Source: Bacteroidia bacterium
Lineage (GTDB): Bacteria > Bacteroidota > Bacteroidia > J057
Direction: 5' to 3'
Assembly (NCBI GenBank): GCA_033391075.1
Contig: JAWPMV010000001.1
Location: 806,001-870,000 of the forward strand
Length of the DNA: 64,000 nt
Shown here: in pieces, positions 24,301-32,959 of the stretch
Layout: each line of letters opens with the position of its first letter
Position numbering within the stretch: the stretch's first letter is position 1
Translations under genes and position numbers: made by a program
The notes under the pieces: model-generated
Database searches by the model: none
Told to the model about the DNA's origin: nothing
What the model saw: the letters and a program-made list of their open reading frames with translations, nothing else

Positions 24301-25343
24301 TCATGCCAGCCAAAAGGCGAAGCTACAGGATCAGCAGGATTTACTTCCAGCTTCCTCCCATCGAGGGGATAAGGGTTTGTCGCATGAATCGGGCTTTCGA
24401 CCGGGACCTGATACACTTTGTATTTATTGGGATGAGGAGGAGGTGCAAAAATCATAGGTCTGGGAGAATGGTCGTAAAAGGAGACCGGCGTTTCCACATT
24501 TTCTTTATGCTCAGCTGTCCTACTTGGCGCTTCCCAGTGGTCGTGGGTAATGAGGTCTCGTTTTACCAGGCTTTCACCATTAGATGCATCTACCTGAATC
24601 AGCCAGTAATGTTGCTGATCTTTGCTCTCAAACATAAGTTCATAAGCAAGTTTCAGTTTCCCATTTTCTGTCAGATGATATACCAATTTGACAGGGAACG
24701 GTTGATTTGAAATATTTTCATCCACAATCATCTCTTCTACCCCTTTTTCTGCATCAAGTAATACAGCTTCCTTTTCTGCCGAAATCCCTCGTTTTTTCAT
24801 AGGGATTTTTTGACCATTATTATCCAGGAAATACATTTCCTGAGCTTGGTAGGGCCGCTCGTCGCTATTCGAAATGGCAGGACTTTGTGAGCCCGGTTTC
24901 AAAGATTCCTGGTAGGCAAACTGAGCAGCAGTTCTTCTGCTCAAAGAAGGCTGATCTGCACTGATTCGGTTTTTTATATCTGTTACAAATCGATTCCCTA
25001 GGTTCAGAATTCTGCCGTGTTTATCAATATTTACGTTGATCACAGCTCCTGAAATGGGTATACCCTTATAAGTCTGATTAAGGTATACATGAGTAATCCC
25101 ATTATGCTTGCTGCTGTATTCATTTGTAATAATAAGCCCTTCAATATCTGAATCGGTCAGATTGAGATCACTCATATGTGATTTTAGGTACTGTTGGACC
25201 AAGTCCAGATTAGATTGGGCTGAACTAATTGAGTAACTAAAAAGGCCTAAAAAAAGTAAAAGAAATAGAGCTTTGTGAGAAAAAAATAAAGGCGTGTGAT
25301 TAGGACCTGAAAAAGAATCAGGCCACGAAGTAGTGGGTCTCAT
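21312..25343 (-). CDS. Secreted M36 (fungalysin-like) metallopeptidase with T9SS sorting domain
   Basis: The product has 1343 residues. Order: signal anchor about 24-43; FTP-type propeptide about 45-260; M36 catalytic domain with zinc motif HEYGH (about 808-812) and the third-ligand segment GEGWSD (about 835-840). A PA domain starts SGDLVLVDDG near 518 and resumes at NKIVLIDRGGCGFSTKV near 714. Between these two parts lies a cleaved-adhesin/choice-of-anchor-J-like domain (about 541-709: YSENFN, DDWMITPAINL, VAFRN, IDDVSV). Two similar beta-modules follow (about 1018-1130 and 1134-1248). A T9SS type A domain (LHPNPTNKQLIVDL to the end) targets it to the surface or outside. It is transcribed alone. 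Confidence 0.93.
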   Translation of the reverse strand: MRPTTSWPDSFSGPNHTPLFFSHKALFLLLFLGLFSYSISSAQSNLDLVQQYLKSHMSDLNLTDSDIEGLIITNEYSSKHNGITHVYLNQTYKGIPISGAVINVNIDKHGRILNLGNRFVTDIKNRISADQPSLSRRTAAQFAYQESLKPGSQSPAISNSDERPYQAQEMYFLDNNGQKIPMKKRGISAEKEAVLLDAEKGVEEMIVDENISNQPFPVKLVYHLTENGKLKLAYELMFESKDQQHYWLIQVDASNGESLVKRDLITHDHWEAPSRTAEHKENVETPVSFYDHSPRPMIFAPPPHPNKYKVYQVPVESPIHATNPYPLDGRKLEVNPADPVASPFGWHDIDGATGAEYTTTQGNNVHAYEDRAGINAPGYSPDGGSKLDFRFPLDPAAQVDPAVYEDASITNLFYWNNVSHDIFYKYGFDEAAGNFQVNNYGNGGIGGDDVRAEGQDGGGFNNANFFTPPDGSRPRMQMFNWTGPAPDDLFTVNDPKAIAGNYPAKLASFGPAPSAGVSGDLVLVDDGVAPTTDACSPLGQIYSENFNLLSFPNLPPSLGNIDVDGNNANLGLQGLWAPPGTPWLGAFLSGDPISASTSWFDTPGQADDWMITPAINLGGNNQLSWRAISLDQNFSDDYEVRISTTGNTIADFMANPPLLTVNGENPFFTNRSLDLSALGFNNQTVYVAFRNISVDKYILVIDDVSVFDVPDYSNKIVLIDRGGCGFSTKVLNAQATGAEAVIVVNNIPGAEPFSMGGFGFGINIPSIMVSYETGLELKNAMQNGTVNVRIQGDRVFLDGDLDNGIIVHEYGHGVSIRLTGGALNTFCLFNAEQMGEGWSDYLGLVLTMQNNDAGEDHRGIGTFALGQTPEGNGIRPFPYSTDFNINPSTYGGVADFSTYSQPHGIGSIWAQMLWDMTWAFVDVYGFDKDFYDGNGGNNIALQLVMDGMKLQACNPGFVDGRDAILLADQINNNGANQCLIWKAFADRGLGYSASQGSSFDRLDGVEAFDMPPGCESNMQFVLVDAKTNQDIGILSDGDVLDMNALGTANFNIRAESIGNAAIGSVLMVGAGENHATNSTPFTLGAYAGGNYASVDDLGPGKHIVRAYPYSGNNKSGSAMGPSSVAFEIINSVPKINSLTLFNASNNQAIGQLNDGDVIDLASIGTDKISIVANVAEFDQVASFHFNLNEGFYEHTENDPIYAIAGNTGTNLEALVLEPGAYSLSVTAYEKINRGGAMGNPVKLNFTVINTSERAGSFAETEVKLHPNPTNKQLIVDLVSSSNEMLDIHILDATGKLVRIQKIEVNKGPQSLRLNMDKLPDGIYFLKFSLGEVVHAKKFVKSSE

Positions 25344-25721
25344 AAAAAATAAATTAATGAGAGAATTAGATAAATCTTTATTAAATACAATTGATGGAAA
25401 GAAAATGAACTTTCCTCCGGGGGCGTAATAAATGGCTAATTAGGCTTCAAGCCAACTGAATATTCAATGGCTTTGCACTAGTCGTGTGTGAAAAATTAGT
25501 ATGTGTGGTTTTTAATAATTGAGGTACGGGCGTCTTATGTTATTTAGGTTATATAGAAATTCAAGAGGACTATTTCATTTTTCGTATTCTATATTAACTA
25601 AATATTTAATTAATTCAAATATGCATTAATGGAATATAAAATGAATTTGTGTCAGGAGGGCTTTTTGCCTCCAGCCCAAATTTCAAGTCTTTTCCTTTTA
25701 ACAATTTATTATTGCAAAAAA
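25344..25721. other. AT-rich divergent intergenic region
   Basis: These 378 nt separate the minus-strand metallopeptidase gene from the plus-strand cyclotransferase-like gene. It must carry both promoters, but no consensus pair stands out. The open frame from 25629 runs through it, and its first 31 codons look untranslated. Confidence 0.4.
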
Positions 25722-26138
25722 ATGCTGCTTTTTTTCTACGGCTTATTTATGGATATCGACATTTTAGCTAAAAATGGTGTCAATCCCACAAATCCCCGAA
25801 AAGCCTATCTTGAAGACTATGCCTTGAAGATTGGAACTCGTGCTTCATTGATTCCTGCTAAAGGAGAAAGGGCTTATGGTTTGTTGATGAGTTTGGAAAA
25901 GGAGGCGGTAACAAAGCTTTATGCCGAGGCCAGCGTATCTGACTACCTAGCTGAAGAGGTGGAGGTTGTAATAGAAAACCAGGAATCCCGGAATGCAATA
26001 TGTTACAATCTCCCGCAGGAAGCTTTGAGCGGTACAAATGCGTCCTATGCAAAAGCCCTGTATGCATTAGCCCGGCAATTGGATTTTCCCGAAGATTACC
26101 TGGCAAAGATTAAAAAGATGACAAGCTCAGAGGCATAA
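25722..26138 (+). CDS. Gamma-glutamylcyclotransferase-like protein
   Basis: This 138-residue protein begins LLFFYGLFMDIDIL, the FYG-L-M signature of the GGCT/AIG2-like fold. It continues with GTRASLIPAKGERAYGLLM, which holds the conserved barrel and GE segment. The fold cyclises gamma-glutamyl amines; the substrate is not shown. ATG 25722 is chosen because the family begins at the FYG strand. The 31 preceding codons do not fit. Confidence 0.72.
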   Translation: MLLFFYGLFMDIDILAKNGVNPTNPRKAYLEDYALKIGTRASLIPAKGERAYGLLMSLEKEAVTKLYAEASVSDYLAEEVEVVIENQESRNAICYNLPQEALSGTNASYAKALYALARQLDFPEDYLAKIKKMTSSEA

Positions 26139-26227
26139 GGCAAATTCTGGAGGCAAAAGAGGGATTCCTCTCAAAATATCCCCTATTTTACCAGGAATAA
26201 GAAACCTACTACGAATACACTACTGCT

Positions 26228-27184
26228 ATGCAAGTCTCAAAAAAAAGCTTTGATGAAGGATTACAATCTTTTGTCTTCAGCGGTAATATGTTAGCTGCTT
26301 TGATCTCCCGAAAATGGGGGGTAAATCTCTTTCATTCGCTAACGAAAATGCTAAAAGGGAAAAATATAAAAGGGCTTCATTGTGAAGAACGTTACATCCC
26401 AAGTAGAAGTGGAGGCGATGATATCCGGGTGAGAATTTTTAAGCCTGAAAATTTTGAAGGAGAACTACCAGGCAAGCTTTACAATCATGGAGGAGGCTAT
26501 ATGCTCGGAGTGCCGGAAGTATCGCTGGAATTGCTTGAACAATATATCAAAACCAGAGCATGTGTAATTGTCGCACCCGATTATCGTAAATCTGTAAAAC
26601 AACCCTTCCCCGCCGGTTTTAATGATTGCTATGATACCTTATTATGGATGAAGGAAAATGCAAGTTCTCTCGGAATTCGGCCCTCAAAATTTATCATAGC
26701 GGGGCATAGTGCAGGAGGTGGTTTGACCGCGGCTGTGAGCCTGAAAGCCAGAGATACGGGAGACGCGGATATTGCCTTTCAAATGCCTATATATCCTATG
26801 ATTGACCATCGGCAGGAGACAGAATCGGCTAAAGCTTTTACTACTGTGCCTGTTTGGAATGGAATTACCAATAAACTGGCCTGGGATTTTTATTTGCAAG
26901 ATCAGCAAGGCAAAGTGCCGGTATATGCTTCCCCTTCCTTAAATAAAGACTACAAAGATTTCCCACCGACCATCAGCTTTGTAGGAGATATGGAACCTTT
27001 CAAAGACGAAACCATCGAGTATATTGATATGCTCAAAAAATTTAATGTGCCGACCAAATTTGAATTGTATAAGGGCGCCTTCCATGGATTTGAGTCAGTG
27101 GTCAAAAATGCTCCGATCTCCAAACAGGCAAACAAATTTCAGTTCGAAGCATATGCTGAATTTTACGATAAATATGCTCCTTGA
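26228..27184 (+). CDS. HSL-family alpha/beta-hydrolase (esterase)
   Basis: This 318-residue protein has no signal peptide. Motifs: oxyanion HGGGY (His about 87), nucleophile GHSAGG (Ser about 161), acid near SFVGDMEPFKDE and catalytic His in KGAFHGFE. It is a complete member of the hormone-sensitive-lipase type and probably a cytosolic carboxylesterase. It is a full-length relative of the fragment at 20770-21220. Confidence 0.93.
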   Translation: MQVSKKSFDEGLQSFVFSGNMLAALISRKWGVNLFHSLTKMLKGKNIKGLHCEERYIPSRSGGDDIRVRIFKPENFEGELPGKLYNHGGGYMLGVPEVSLELLEQYIKTRACVIVAPDYRKSVKQPFPAGFNDCYDTLLWMKENASSLGIRPSKFIIAGHSAGGGLTAAVSLKARDTGDADIAFQMPIYPMIDHRQETESAKAFTTVPVWNGITNKLAWDFYLQDQQGKVPVYASPSLNKDYKDFPPTISFVGDMEPFKDETIEYIDMLKKFNVPTKFELYKGAFHGFESVVKNAPISKQANKFQFEAYAEFYDKYAP

Positions 27185-27349
27185 TTTTTGATTTATATGG
27201 GAAAACCTTTTCCACACAAAAAAAGGCCTTATGCGCAGTAAGGGAAATAGGGTCTGTGGCGAAAGGCTTCCTTTAGCAAATTTATCCTAAAATTAAGGAG
27301 CAGTTATTAGACATCTGAATCTTAATCAATCAGCGAAAACGTGGTATTA

Positions 27350-27532
27350 ATGTCCACCCTGAAATTCCTGCTCTGTATCATCGGGCTTGTCATAATGATG
27401 ACGTATTTATTCAATGGGGTCTTTGGCAAAGATGAAAATGGAATTATCAAAGCGATAAAGGCCCTTTTTGTGACTGGAGGGCTACTCCTTGCGATCACAG
27501 GAATTGAGTTTTTGGTTGTGTTTTATGCTTGA
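27350..27532 (+). CDS. Small two-helix membrane protein
   Basis: This 60-residue protein has two hydrophobic segments (about 5-22 and 38-58) joined by a short charged loop (GKDENGIIKAIKA). No family is recognised. The start ATG 27350 is preferred to GTG 27341. It ends 3 nt before the next, damaged gene. Confidence 0.6.
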   Translation: MSTLKFLLCIIGLVIMMTYLFNGVFGKDENGIIKAIKALFVTGGLLLAITGIEFLVVFYA

Positions 27533-27535
27533 TAT

Positions 27536-27829
27536 ATGAGCTTTTTCTCCAAAATATTCAAAAACAAATCCAAAGGAGCGCCCCTGGTTCTGGATGCGAA
27601 TGGACTCCATAGGCTAGGAGGTAAAGCCCCTAAAGAATTTACGATGCCAGAACTGGAAAGCAGTCCCATGATCTATCTGGGTTTTATCAGTAAGCATGAC
27701 CCGGGACTGGAACTGGTTGATTTTGATTTGCACTTGGTCTTCCCCTATTCATTGACCGGCAAAATCCTGTGTTTTTCGACTATTCAAGCCCCAATCGTCC
27801 AACGCTGATCAGGGGAAATTTTGCCAAGT
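27536..27829 (+). pseudogene. Frameshifted and truncated cytosolic protein gene
   Basis: The frame from ATG 27536 encodes 90 residues (PLVLDANGLHRLGGKAPKEF, then LGFISKHDPGLELVDFDLHL). After about 27763 the natural sequence continues in the +1 frame (PVFFDYSSPNRPTLIRGNF) and then stops. One indel and a missing 3' part explain this. The intact ancestor resembles DUF1963-like small proteins; that assignment is tentative. Confidence 0.55.
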
Positions 27830-27946
27830 ATGCGGGCTGTTAAAGAATTATACAAAAGCCTGGGATTTGTAGAAATAGAGGCCTATCGCTTTAATCCCAT
27901 CCCTGGCACCATGTTTTTTGAGAAGAAGTTGAATGCTGAGCTGTGA
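27830..27946 (+). pseudogene. C-terminal fragment of a GNAT acetyltransferase
   Basis: A 38-residue frame (AVKELYKSLGFVEIEAYRF, ending PIPGTMFFEKKL) matches the last strand-helix-strand of GNAT enzymes, where LY-x-LGF marks the end of the acetyl-CoA fold. The preceding 100 residues are missing, and the fragment directly abuts the damaged gene upstream. Confidence 0.7.
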
Positions 27947-28091
27947 ATTCCTTCTTTTCGAAAAGCAAGAAATTACCATAATTGAAAATTGAATTCTATT
28001 TTATACCTTGATGGTAGATTTTTATCTATAAAACTGCCTTTCTCCAAAAGATCTATCTGTTTCCTGGATAAAAGGTAGTAACAGCTTCTAT

Positions 28092-31000
28092 ATGCTCGAT
28101 ATCAAGAACAGCCATCTTAGAAGGAGAAGGTCTATTCCTTATACATTCCGAAGTAATTACCTGCAATATTTGCTATCGGCTATCTTGCTCGTATGGCTAA
28201 GCAGTCTCCAAGGACAGAATAAGCTTGAGCAGCAAATTAAGAGGTTTACGGAAAGAGATGGATTGAATACGGTAATATTCACGGGGATTGTGCAAGACAG
28301 CTATGGTTTTATTTGGCTTTCGACTGATTTAGGGATTTATAGGTTTGACGGTCAAAATTTTGTTCAATACTCCGTTTTTCCCGCAAGTGATGGAACAAAA
28401 GGAGGCCTGATTCATTTAAATGCTGCCAGTCTCTTTTGTGATTCTCGTGACAGAATATGGACGAGTTTATTTTGGGGAGGAGTAAGTCGACTCGATAGAA
28501 ATACGGATCGTTTCATTTCTTATGAATCCTATTGGGATGATGAAGTTGAATATCCCATTAAAACCTCCCACAGGTTTATGGAACTGCCTACAGGAGAAGT
28601 CCTTTTAGAATCAGCGGGAACCATATTATACTTTGAGGAGGAGGAGAATACATTTAGGAAATGGAATGCCGGAGATTTTGGTATAGATTCCAAACCACTA
28701 GTATTTGGCTTTGAAGGGAATGGTACCTCCTGGTGGCAAACAGAGCGGCATCTAACTACTTCCTTCGATCAAAAAAAATCCCAAATTCAGCTGGCTGAAA
28801 ATATTCGCCGAATCAAGTATCTCACGATTTCCAAAAAGGGCATCTGGGTTCTTTCCTCCCAGGCTCAACTTCACTTTTATGATCTGCAGGCTAAAAGGTG
28901 GAAAAATGTGGAGAGCAGAAATGTGCAATTAAATCGTTACAAAATTTTTGATCTGCACCAGGACCGTTCCGGACGTATTTGGCTTACCCTCGAAAAGGGG
29001 ATTGTATATGGGAAAATAATTAAAGAAAACGCGGAGCAGCTTGAGCTTACATTTGAGGAATTGGTTGTTGAAGAAAAGGCCCATACCTTGATCAACTTAA
29101 ATCATACGCTGGAGGATAAAGAGGGGCGCTTATGGTTTGCAAGCCGGGGACTAGGATTAATGATGCTGGATGAGAACAAAATTCAATTTCTTTTGGGCGA
29201 AAAATCAGAAATAGAACTCGATAATCTGGGCTTTTCTTTAAGAAATAATGAAAGGGCGATCCCATTTGTTCCAGCACATAAAAAAGAAGCAGCATTGGCC
29301 CGGGTGCGAACCCTCTACGAAGATGAAGATTATTCTTTGTATGAACATGGTAGAGATGGAATGAGCTTTGTGGATCATACTGCAATTAATCCGGTTCAGT
29401 ATTACTACGAGGAAAATATTCCCTTTGTCGGTCAGATTGTTCGAGACAGGAATGGGGATCTATGGTGGAGCATGGATAGAGGTATCTATAAAAGTTCAGG
29501 CAAAGTATTGAACCCTAAAGCAGAGAATCTGGAAGCTGTTTTTCCAAACTACGTAGGCCGGAAAATTGAAATTGACCTAAGGGAAAATGTATGGATAGGT
29601 AGTTGGGCTGATGGAATAGTACGAATAAACCCGCAGACAAATCATGTCGAGCATTACAATCCTGATAAGGGTACGGGAAAAGGATTAAGGGGAATAAACG
29701 CACATCGCGTCTTGAGTTTAGCGGATAGCAGCGTTTGGGTACAAACCTCAAAAGGCTTACATAAATACACCTATGCATCTGATTCCTTTGAATTTTTTGG
29801 CCCCCGGGAAAGTTTTCCGATTCATCAAGCCAGCCTTATGATCAAAGATTATGAGGATAAGCTTTGGTTTGTGATTCCACATGGCTTCATGCGTTGGGAT
29901 CCTATTCGTTTTGAGGCTCAAATTTTTGATAAGAGTTATGGGCTTCCTGCTCTGGTGTATTGGGGGCTTAATATTTCTGAGAAAGGTATCCTCTCCGCAA
30001 CAACTGGCGAAGGACCGTTTTCTATGGACTTGAATTCTTTCTCCCGTCCTTCTGCTCCCCCCAAATTAAAATTCGTTTCTGTGAAGGTACAGACTGATTC
30101 TGTGATTCGATACATCAATCTTTTGGGCAAAAAACAACTGGAATTATCCCATAATGATGAACAGGCAGAATTTGAATTTACCGGCTTTGAGTTTGGCCAA
30201 AACGGAGAAATTGAATACGAATATCGTATAGGCGAAAGAAGCAACTGGATTAAAATAGGCTCAACGGAAAAGCTAAGAATTATAGATCCTGAGTATGGGC
30301 GACAAGCATTGGAAATTCGAAGCAGGAATGCATCATCAAATCTCTACAGCACTCCTGCGATTATGGATTTATATGTCCAGGCACCCTGGTGGGCGAGAGA
30401 TTGGGCCTTTCCTGTATACGCCTTGATTTTACTCAGCTTTATCTTTTTAAGCACAAGATGGCGAACACGTTCTCTTCTCAAAAACAAGGAAAAACTGGAA
30501 GCAACCGTTAAAGAACGAACGAAGCAAATTGCAAAGGAAAAAGACAGATCTGAGCAATTATTGCTAAATATTCTTCCAAAAGAAATCGCTGGAGAACTTA
30601 AAAAAGAAGGGCGATCACAAGCTCAATTCATGGAAGAAGTTACAGTAATCTTTACTGACTTTAGAGATTTTACCAAAATATCAGAGAAGCTGAGTCCGAA
30701 AGAATTAGTCGCTGATTTAAATGCGTATTTTTCCTCTTTCGACCTGATTATGGAAAAATACGGGATTGAAAAGATTAAAACCATCGGTGATTCCTACATG
30801 GCTGCCGGAGGCTTGCCTACGCCAAATTCCAGGCATGCTCAGGATGTCCTGCGAGCTGCTTTTGAAGTGCGTGATTACATCCGAGAAGAGAAAAGGAAGA
30901 AAAAGCTGGCAGAACATCCCTACTTTGAGATTCGAATCGGGATTCATAGTGGTCCGGTTGTCGCGGGAATTGTGGGTGTGAAAAAATTTCAATACGATAT

Positions 31001-31187
31001 ATGGGGAGATACCGTGAACACAGCCAGCAGAATGGAAAGCAGCGGAGAAATAGATCGAATAAATATCAGTGCCAGCACCTATGACCTTTTGAAAGAAGAA
31101 AAAGATTTCAACTTTCTGTCCAGAGGAAAAGTCTTTGCCAAGGGAAAAGGAGAAATGGAGATGTTTTTTGTTGAAAGAAGATCCTGA
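28092..31187 (+). CDS. Transmembrane adenylate cyclase with Reg_prop beta-propeller sensor
   Basis: The product has 1031 residues: a signal anchor (about 20-42), then a periplasmic propeller of Reg_prop-type repeats (GFIWLSTDLGIYRFDG, RIWTSLFWGGVSRLD, RLWFASRGLGLMML, NVWIGSWADGIVRI; about 50-640). A Y_Y_Y-like domain (about 655-765, YEYRIGERSNWIKIG), one TM helix (about 772-790), a short coiled coil and a class III cyclase domain (about 848-1030) follow. The metal-binding Asp are in FTDF (856) and GDSYM (900). Lys 896 and Asp 969 fit adenine selection, and Asn 976 and Arg 980 fit transition-state residues, so cAMP is the expected product. The sensor is of the kind normally joined to histidine kinases. 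Confidence 0.92.
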   Translation: MLDIKNSHLRRRRSIPYTFRSNYLQYLLSAILLVWLSSLQGQNKLEQQIKRFTERDGLNTVIFTGIVQDSYGFIWLSTDLGIYRFDGQNFVQYSVFPASDGTKGGLIHLNAASLFCDSRDRIWTSLFWGGVSRLDRNTDRFISYESYWDDEVEYPIKTSHRFMELPTGEVLLESAGTILYFEEEENTFRKWNAGDFGIDSKPLVFGFEGNGTSWWQTERHLTTSFDQKKSQIQLAENIRRIKYLTISKKGIWVLSSQAQLHFYDLQAKRWKNVESRNVQLNRYKIFDLHQDRSGRIWLTLEKGIVYGKIIKENAEQLELTFEELVVEEKAHTLINLNHTLEDKEGRLWFASRGLGLMMLDENKIQFLLGEKSEIELDNLGFSLRNNERAIPFVPAHKKEAALARVRTLYEDEDYSLYEHGRDGMSFVDHTAINPVQYYYEENIPFVGQIVRDRNGDLWWSMDRGIYKSSGKVLNPKAENLEAVFPNYVGRKIEIDLRENVWIGSWADGIVRINPQTNHVEHYNPDKGTGKGLRGINAHRVLSLADSSVWVQTSKGLHKYTYASDSFEFFGPRESFPIHQASLMIKDYEDKLWFVIPHGFMRWDPIRFEAQIFDKSYGLPALVYWGLNISEKGILSATTGEGPFSMDLNSFSRPSAPPKLKFVSVKVQTDSVIRYINLLGKKQLELSHNDEQAEFEFTGFEFGQNGEIEYEYRIGERSNWIKIGSTEKLRIIDPEYGRQALEIRSRNASSNLYSTPAIMDLYVQAPWWARDWAFPVYALILLSFIFLSTRWRTRSLLKNKEKLEATVKERTKQIAKEKDRSEQLLLNILPKEIAGELKKEGRSQAQFMEEVTVIFTDFRDFTKISEKLSPKELVADLNAYFSSFDLIMEKYGIEKIKTIGDSYMAAGGLPTPNSRHAQDVLRAAFEVRDYIREEKRKKKLAEHPYFEIRIGIHSGPVVAGIVGVKKFQYDIWGDTVNTASRMESSGEIDRINISASTYDLLKEEKDFNFLSRGKVFAKGKGEMEMFFVERRS

Positions 31188-31195
31188 ATCCGCCC

Positions 31196-31228
31196 TTTGC
31201 ACTTTCACAGGTATTGATACTATCTTTC
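31196..31228 (+). promoter_or_regulatory. Promoter of the 31249 lipoprotein gene
   Basis: TTTG (31196-31199), 21 nt, then TATCTTTC (31221-31228), and ATG 20 nt later. This is the best fit in the window to the Bacteroidota TTTG / TAnnTTTG promoter with normal spacing. Confidence 0.65.
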
Positions 31229-31248
31229 GGTAGAATAACTAACACAAC

Positions 31249-32232
31249 ATGAAGACACAAAGCACCTGCCTTTTTCTCATCTGTCCACTATTCATTTTGG
31301 TTTTTGCCTGTAACGATCCGGGACCTGATTACCGGGACAATGATCTATCATTTGTCTATACAGCCGAATACGTTGATAATTTCATTGGTCGGGCAAACCT
31401 CTTTCTGGAGGATTCCGTTTCCTACAAACAATGGTTCTCGGAGAAGCCGGAAATGTGGAGTTATTATATGCTTCTCAATCAGGAATGGCCCTCTCGCATT
31501 TTTGAAAACAGAATCGAGATTAAGCACGATAAAACAATTGAAGAGTTGACAGCCGGGGATATACAAAGGAAAATTGAGGCTGTAAGAAGTGGAAATCCGG
31601 AGGCTGGCCACTACCTTACCTACCTGGATACTTTCGATACGCAAAGCATTCATATACATACCAAAGTCAGAGAATGGAAAGACGGCAAATCCGAAGCGGT
31701 GGTAAAGTCCTCAGAGAGAATAGATTTTCAAAAAAGAAAAATCGGAGATGCATACGCCTGGATACCCATCCTGATAAATCAGAAACTCTTCAAAAGATCA
31801 GATTACTCCTGGGTTTCCTCTTATCCCAATCAGATGTACCTCAATCCAAACACACATCTACCGGAAGGGGAAATAAAGATATACTATGCAGTGGCTCAGT
31901 GCCTGAACATGAATTATTGTGAGATTAGCAGCAGGCTGAACATGTATCCCAATGGTGTCCAATATTTTTCTGGAGCAAAAATAGGAGGCCCGCTCACGAT
32001 TGGAGACATTCGAATGAAAGCGGGTGAAATAGAATTTGGGCTTATGGGCTCAAGAGTGGCTACAACTGAAAATGAATTACTACAGGGGACAAATTGGAGG
32101 GGAGTGCTTTATTGGAACAATAGCGGAAATGGAATTGATAGCCTTACCTATGCATGGGAAATGCGTTTGGATACCGCAGCTAAGCCATTTACTACCGCTC
32201 CGATTTCTCCTCTCATTAAGGATGAAGAATAA
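31249..32232 (+). CDS. Lipoprotein of unknown function
   Basis: The product has 327 residues with a lipoprotein signal ending ILVFAC (Cys about residue 21). The mature protein is aromatic-rich and mostly strand-like, with LNMYPNGVQYFSGAKIGGP in the second half and a KAGEIEFGLMGSR strand. There are no catalytic motifs. It follows the adenylate cyclase but has its own promoter and 61 nt of spacing. Confidence 0.78.
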   Translation: MKTQSTCLFLICPLFILVFACNDPGPDYRDNDLSFVYTAEYVDNFIGRANLFLEDSVSYKQWFSEKPEMWSYYMLLNQEWPSRIFENRIEIKHDKTIEELTAGDIQRKIEAVRSGNPEAGHYLTYLDTFDTQSIHIHTKVREWKDGKSEAVVKSSERIDFQKRKIGDAYAWIPILINQKLFKRSDYSWVSSYPNQMYLNPNTHLPEGEIKIYYAVAQCLNMNYCEISSRLNMYPNGVQYFSGAKIGGPLTIGDIRMKAGEIEFGLMGSRVATTENELLQGTNWRGVLYWNNSGNGIDSLTYAWEMRLDTAAKPFTTAPISPLIKDEE

Positions 32233-32263
32233 AACTCTCTAAAGAAATAAGTTCCAAAAGCAT

Positions 32264-32845
32264 ATGAATCAAAACAAAATCACAGACATACCCTCGGAAT
32301 TCCCCAAATTGGAAGCCAAATGCAAAGAGATCGGCTTTACGATGCCTTCGGACATCTATATAGGGACTCTGTTAAAAAGCCTGATTGCTTCAAAAACTCA
32401 GGCAAATATCCTCGAATTAGGAACGGGAATCGGCCTTTCCCTGGCCTGGATGATTGAGGGCCTGGATGAGTCTTCCAAACTGACCAGCATCGACAATGAT
32501 CCGCAATTGACAGATATTGCCCTGGATTTTTTTGGAAAGGATGCCCGTGTGCAAATACTGTGTGAAGATGGCAGTCAATGGATCAAAAATTATAAAGGGG
32601 AAAAGTTTGACCTGATCTTTGCGGATGCCTGGCCGGGAAAATATAGCGAACTGGTAGAGGTCCTCGAATTGATCCAGCCTGGAGGATTCTATGTCATTGA
32701 TGATATGAACCCTCAAGCCAATTGGCCGGATGGACATCAGGAGAAAGCAGAGGCTTTGGTCGCCTATTTAGAGACACGCAAAGATTTCAGCCTGACGAAA
32801 ATGAACTGGTCAACAGGGGTAATCCTGATGACAAAAAAGGGATAG
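32264..32845 (+). CDS. O-methyltransferase-like SAM-dependent methyltransferase
   Basis: The product has 193 residues with a Rossmann SAM fold: NILELGTGIGLSLAWM (motif I, about 47-62), LTSIDNDPQL (acidic residue binding the ribose), LIFADAWPGKYSEL (motif IV, as in catechol O-methyltransferase-like enzymes) and GGFYVIDDMNPQ. The order matches class I COMT-like O-methyltransferases. The substrate is unknown. Confidence 0.87.
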   Translation: MNQNKITDIPSEFPKLEAKCKEIGFTMPSDIYIGTLLKSLIASKTQANILELGTGIGLSLAWMIEGLDESSKLTSIDNDPQLTDIALDFFGKDARVQILCEDGSQWIKNYKGEKFDLIFADAWPGKYSELVEVLELIQPGGFYVIDDMNPQANWPDGHQEKAEALVAYLETRKDFSLTKMNWSTGVILMTKKG

Positions 32846-32959
32846 GGTTTTGCTTCCGAAAAAGGAATGATTCTTGGGTTAATTGAAAGGGATTTATTAC
32901 CTGAAGGTAGGATAATACTCAAGTCATCCTAATGTCTCAGTACAAGAATCACAGCTCAA

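Noticed and set aside
24246-24710. Plus-strand 154-residue frame inside the metallopeptidase gene
   Set aside because: It is the reverse of well-supported coding sequence and has no protein-like features.
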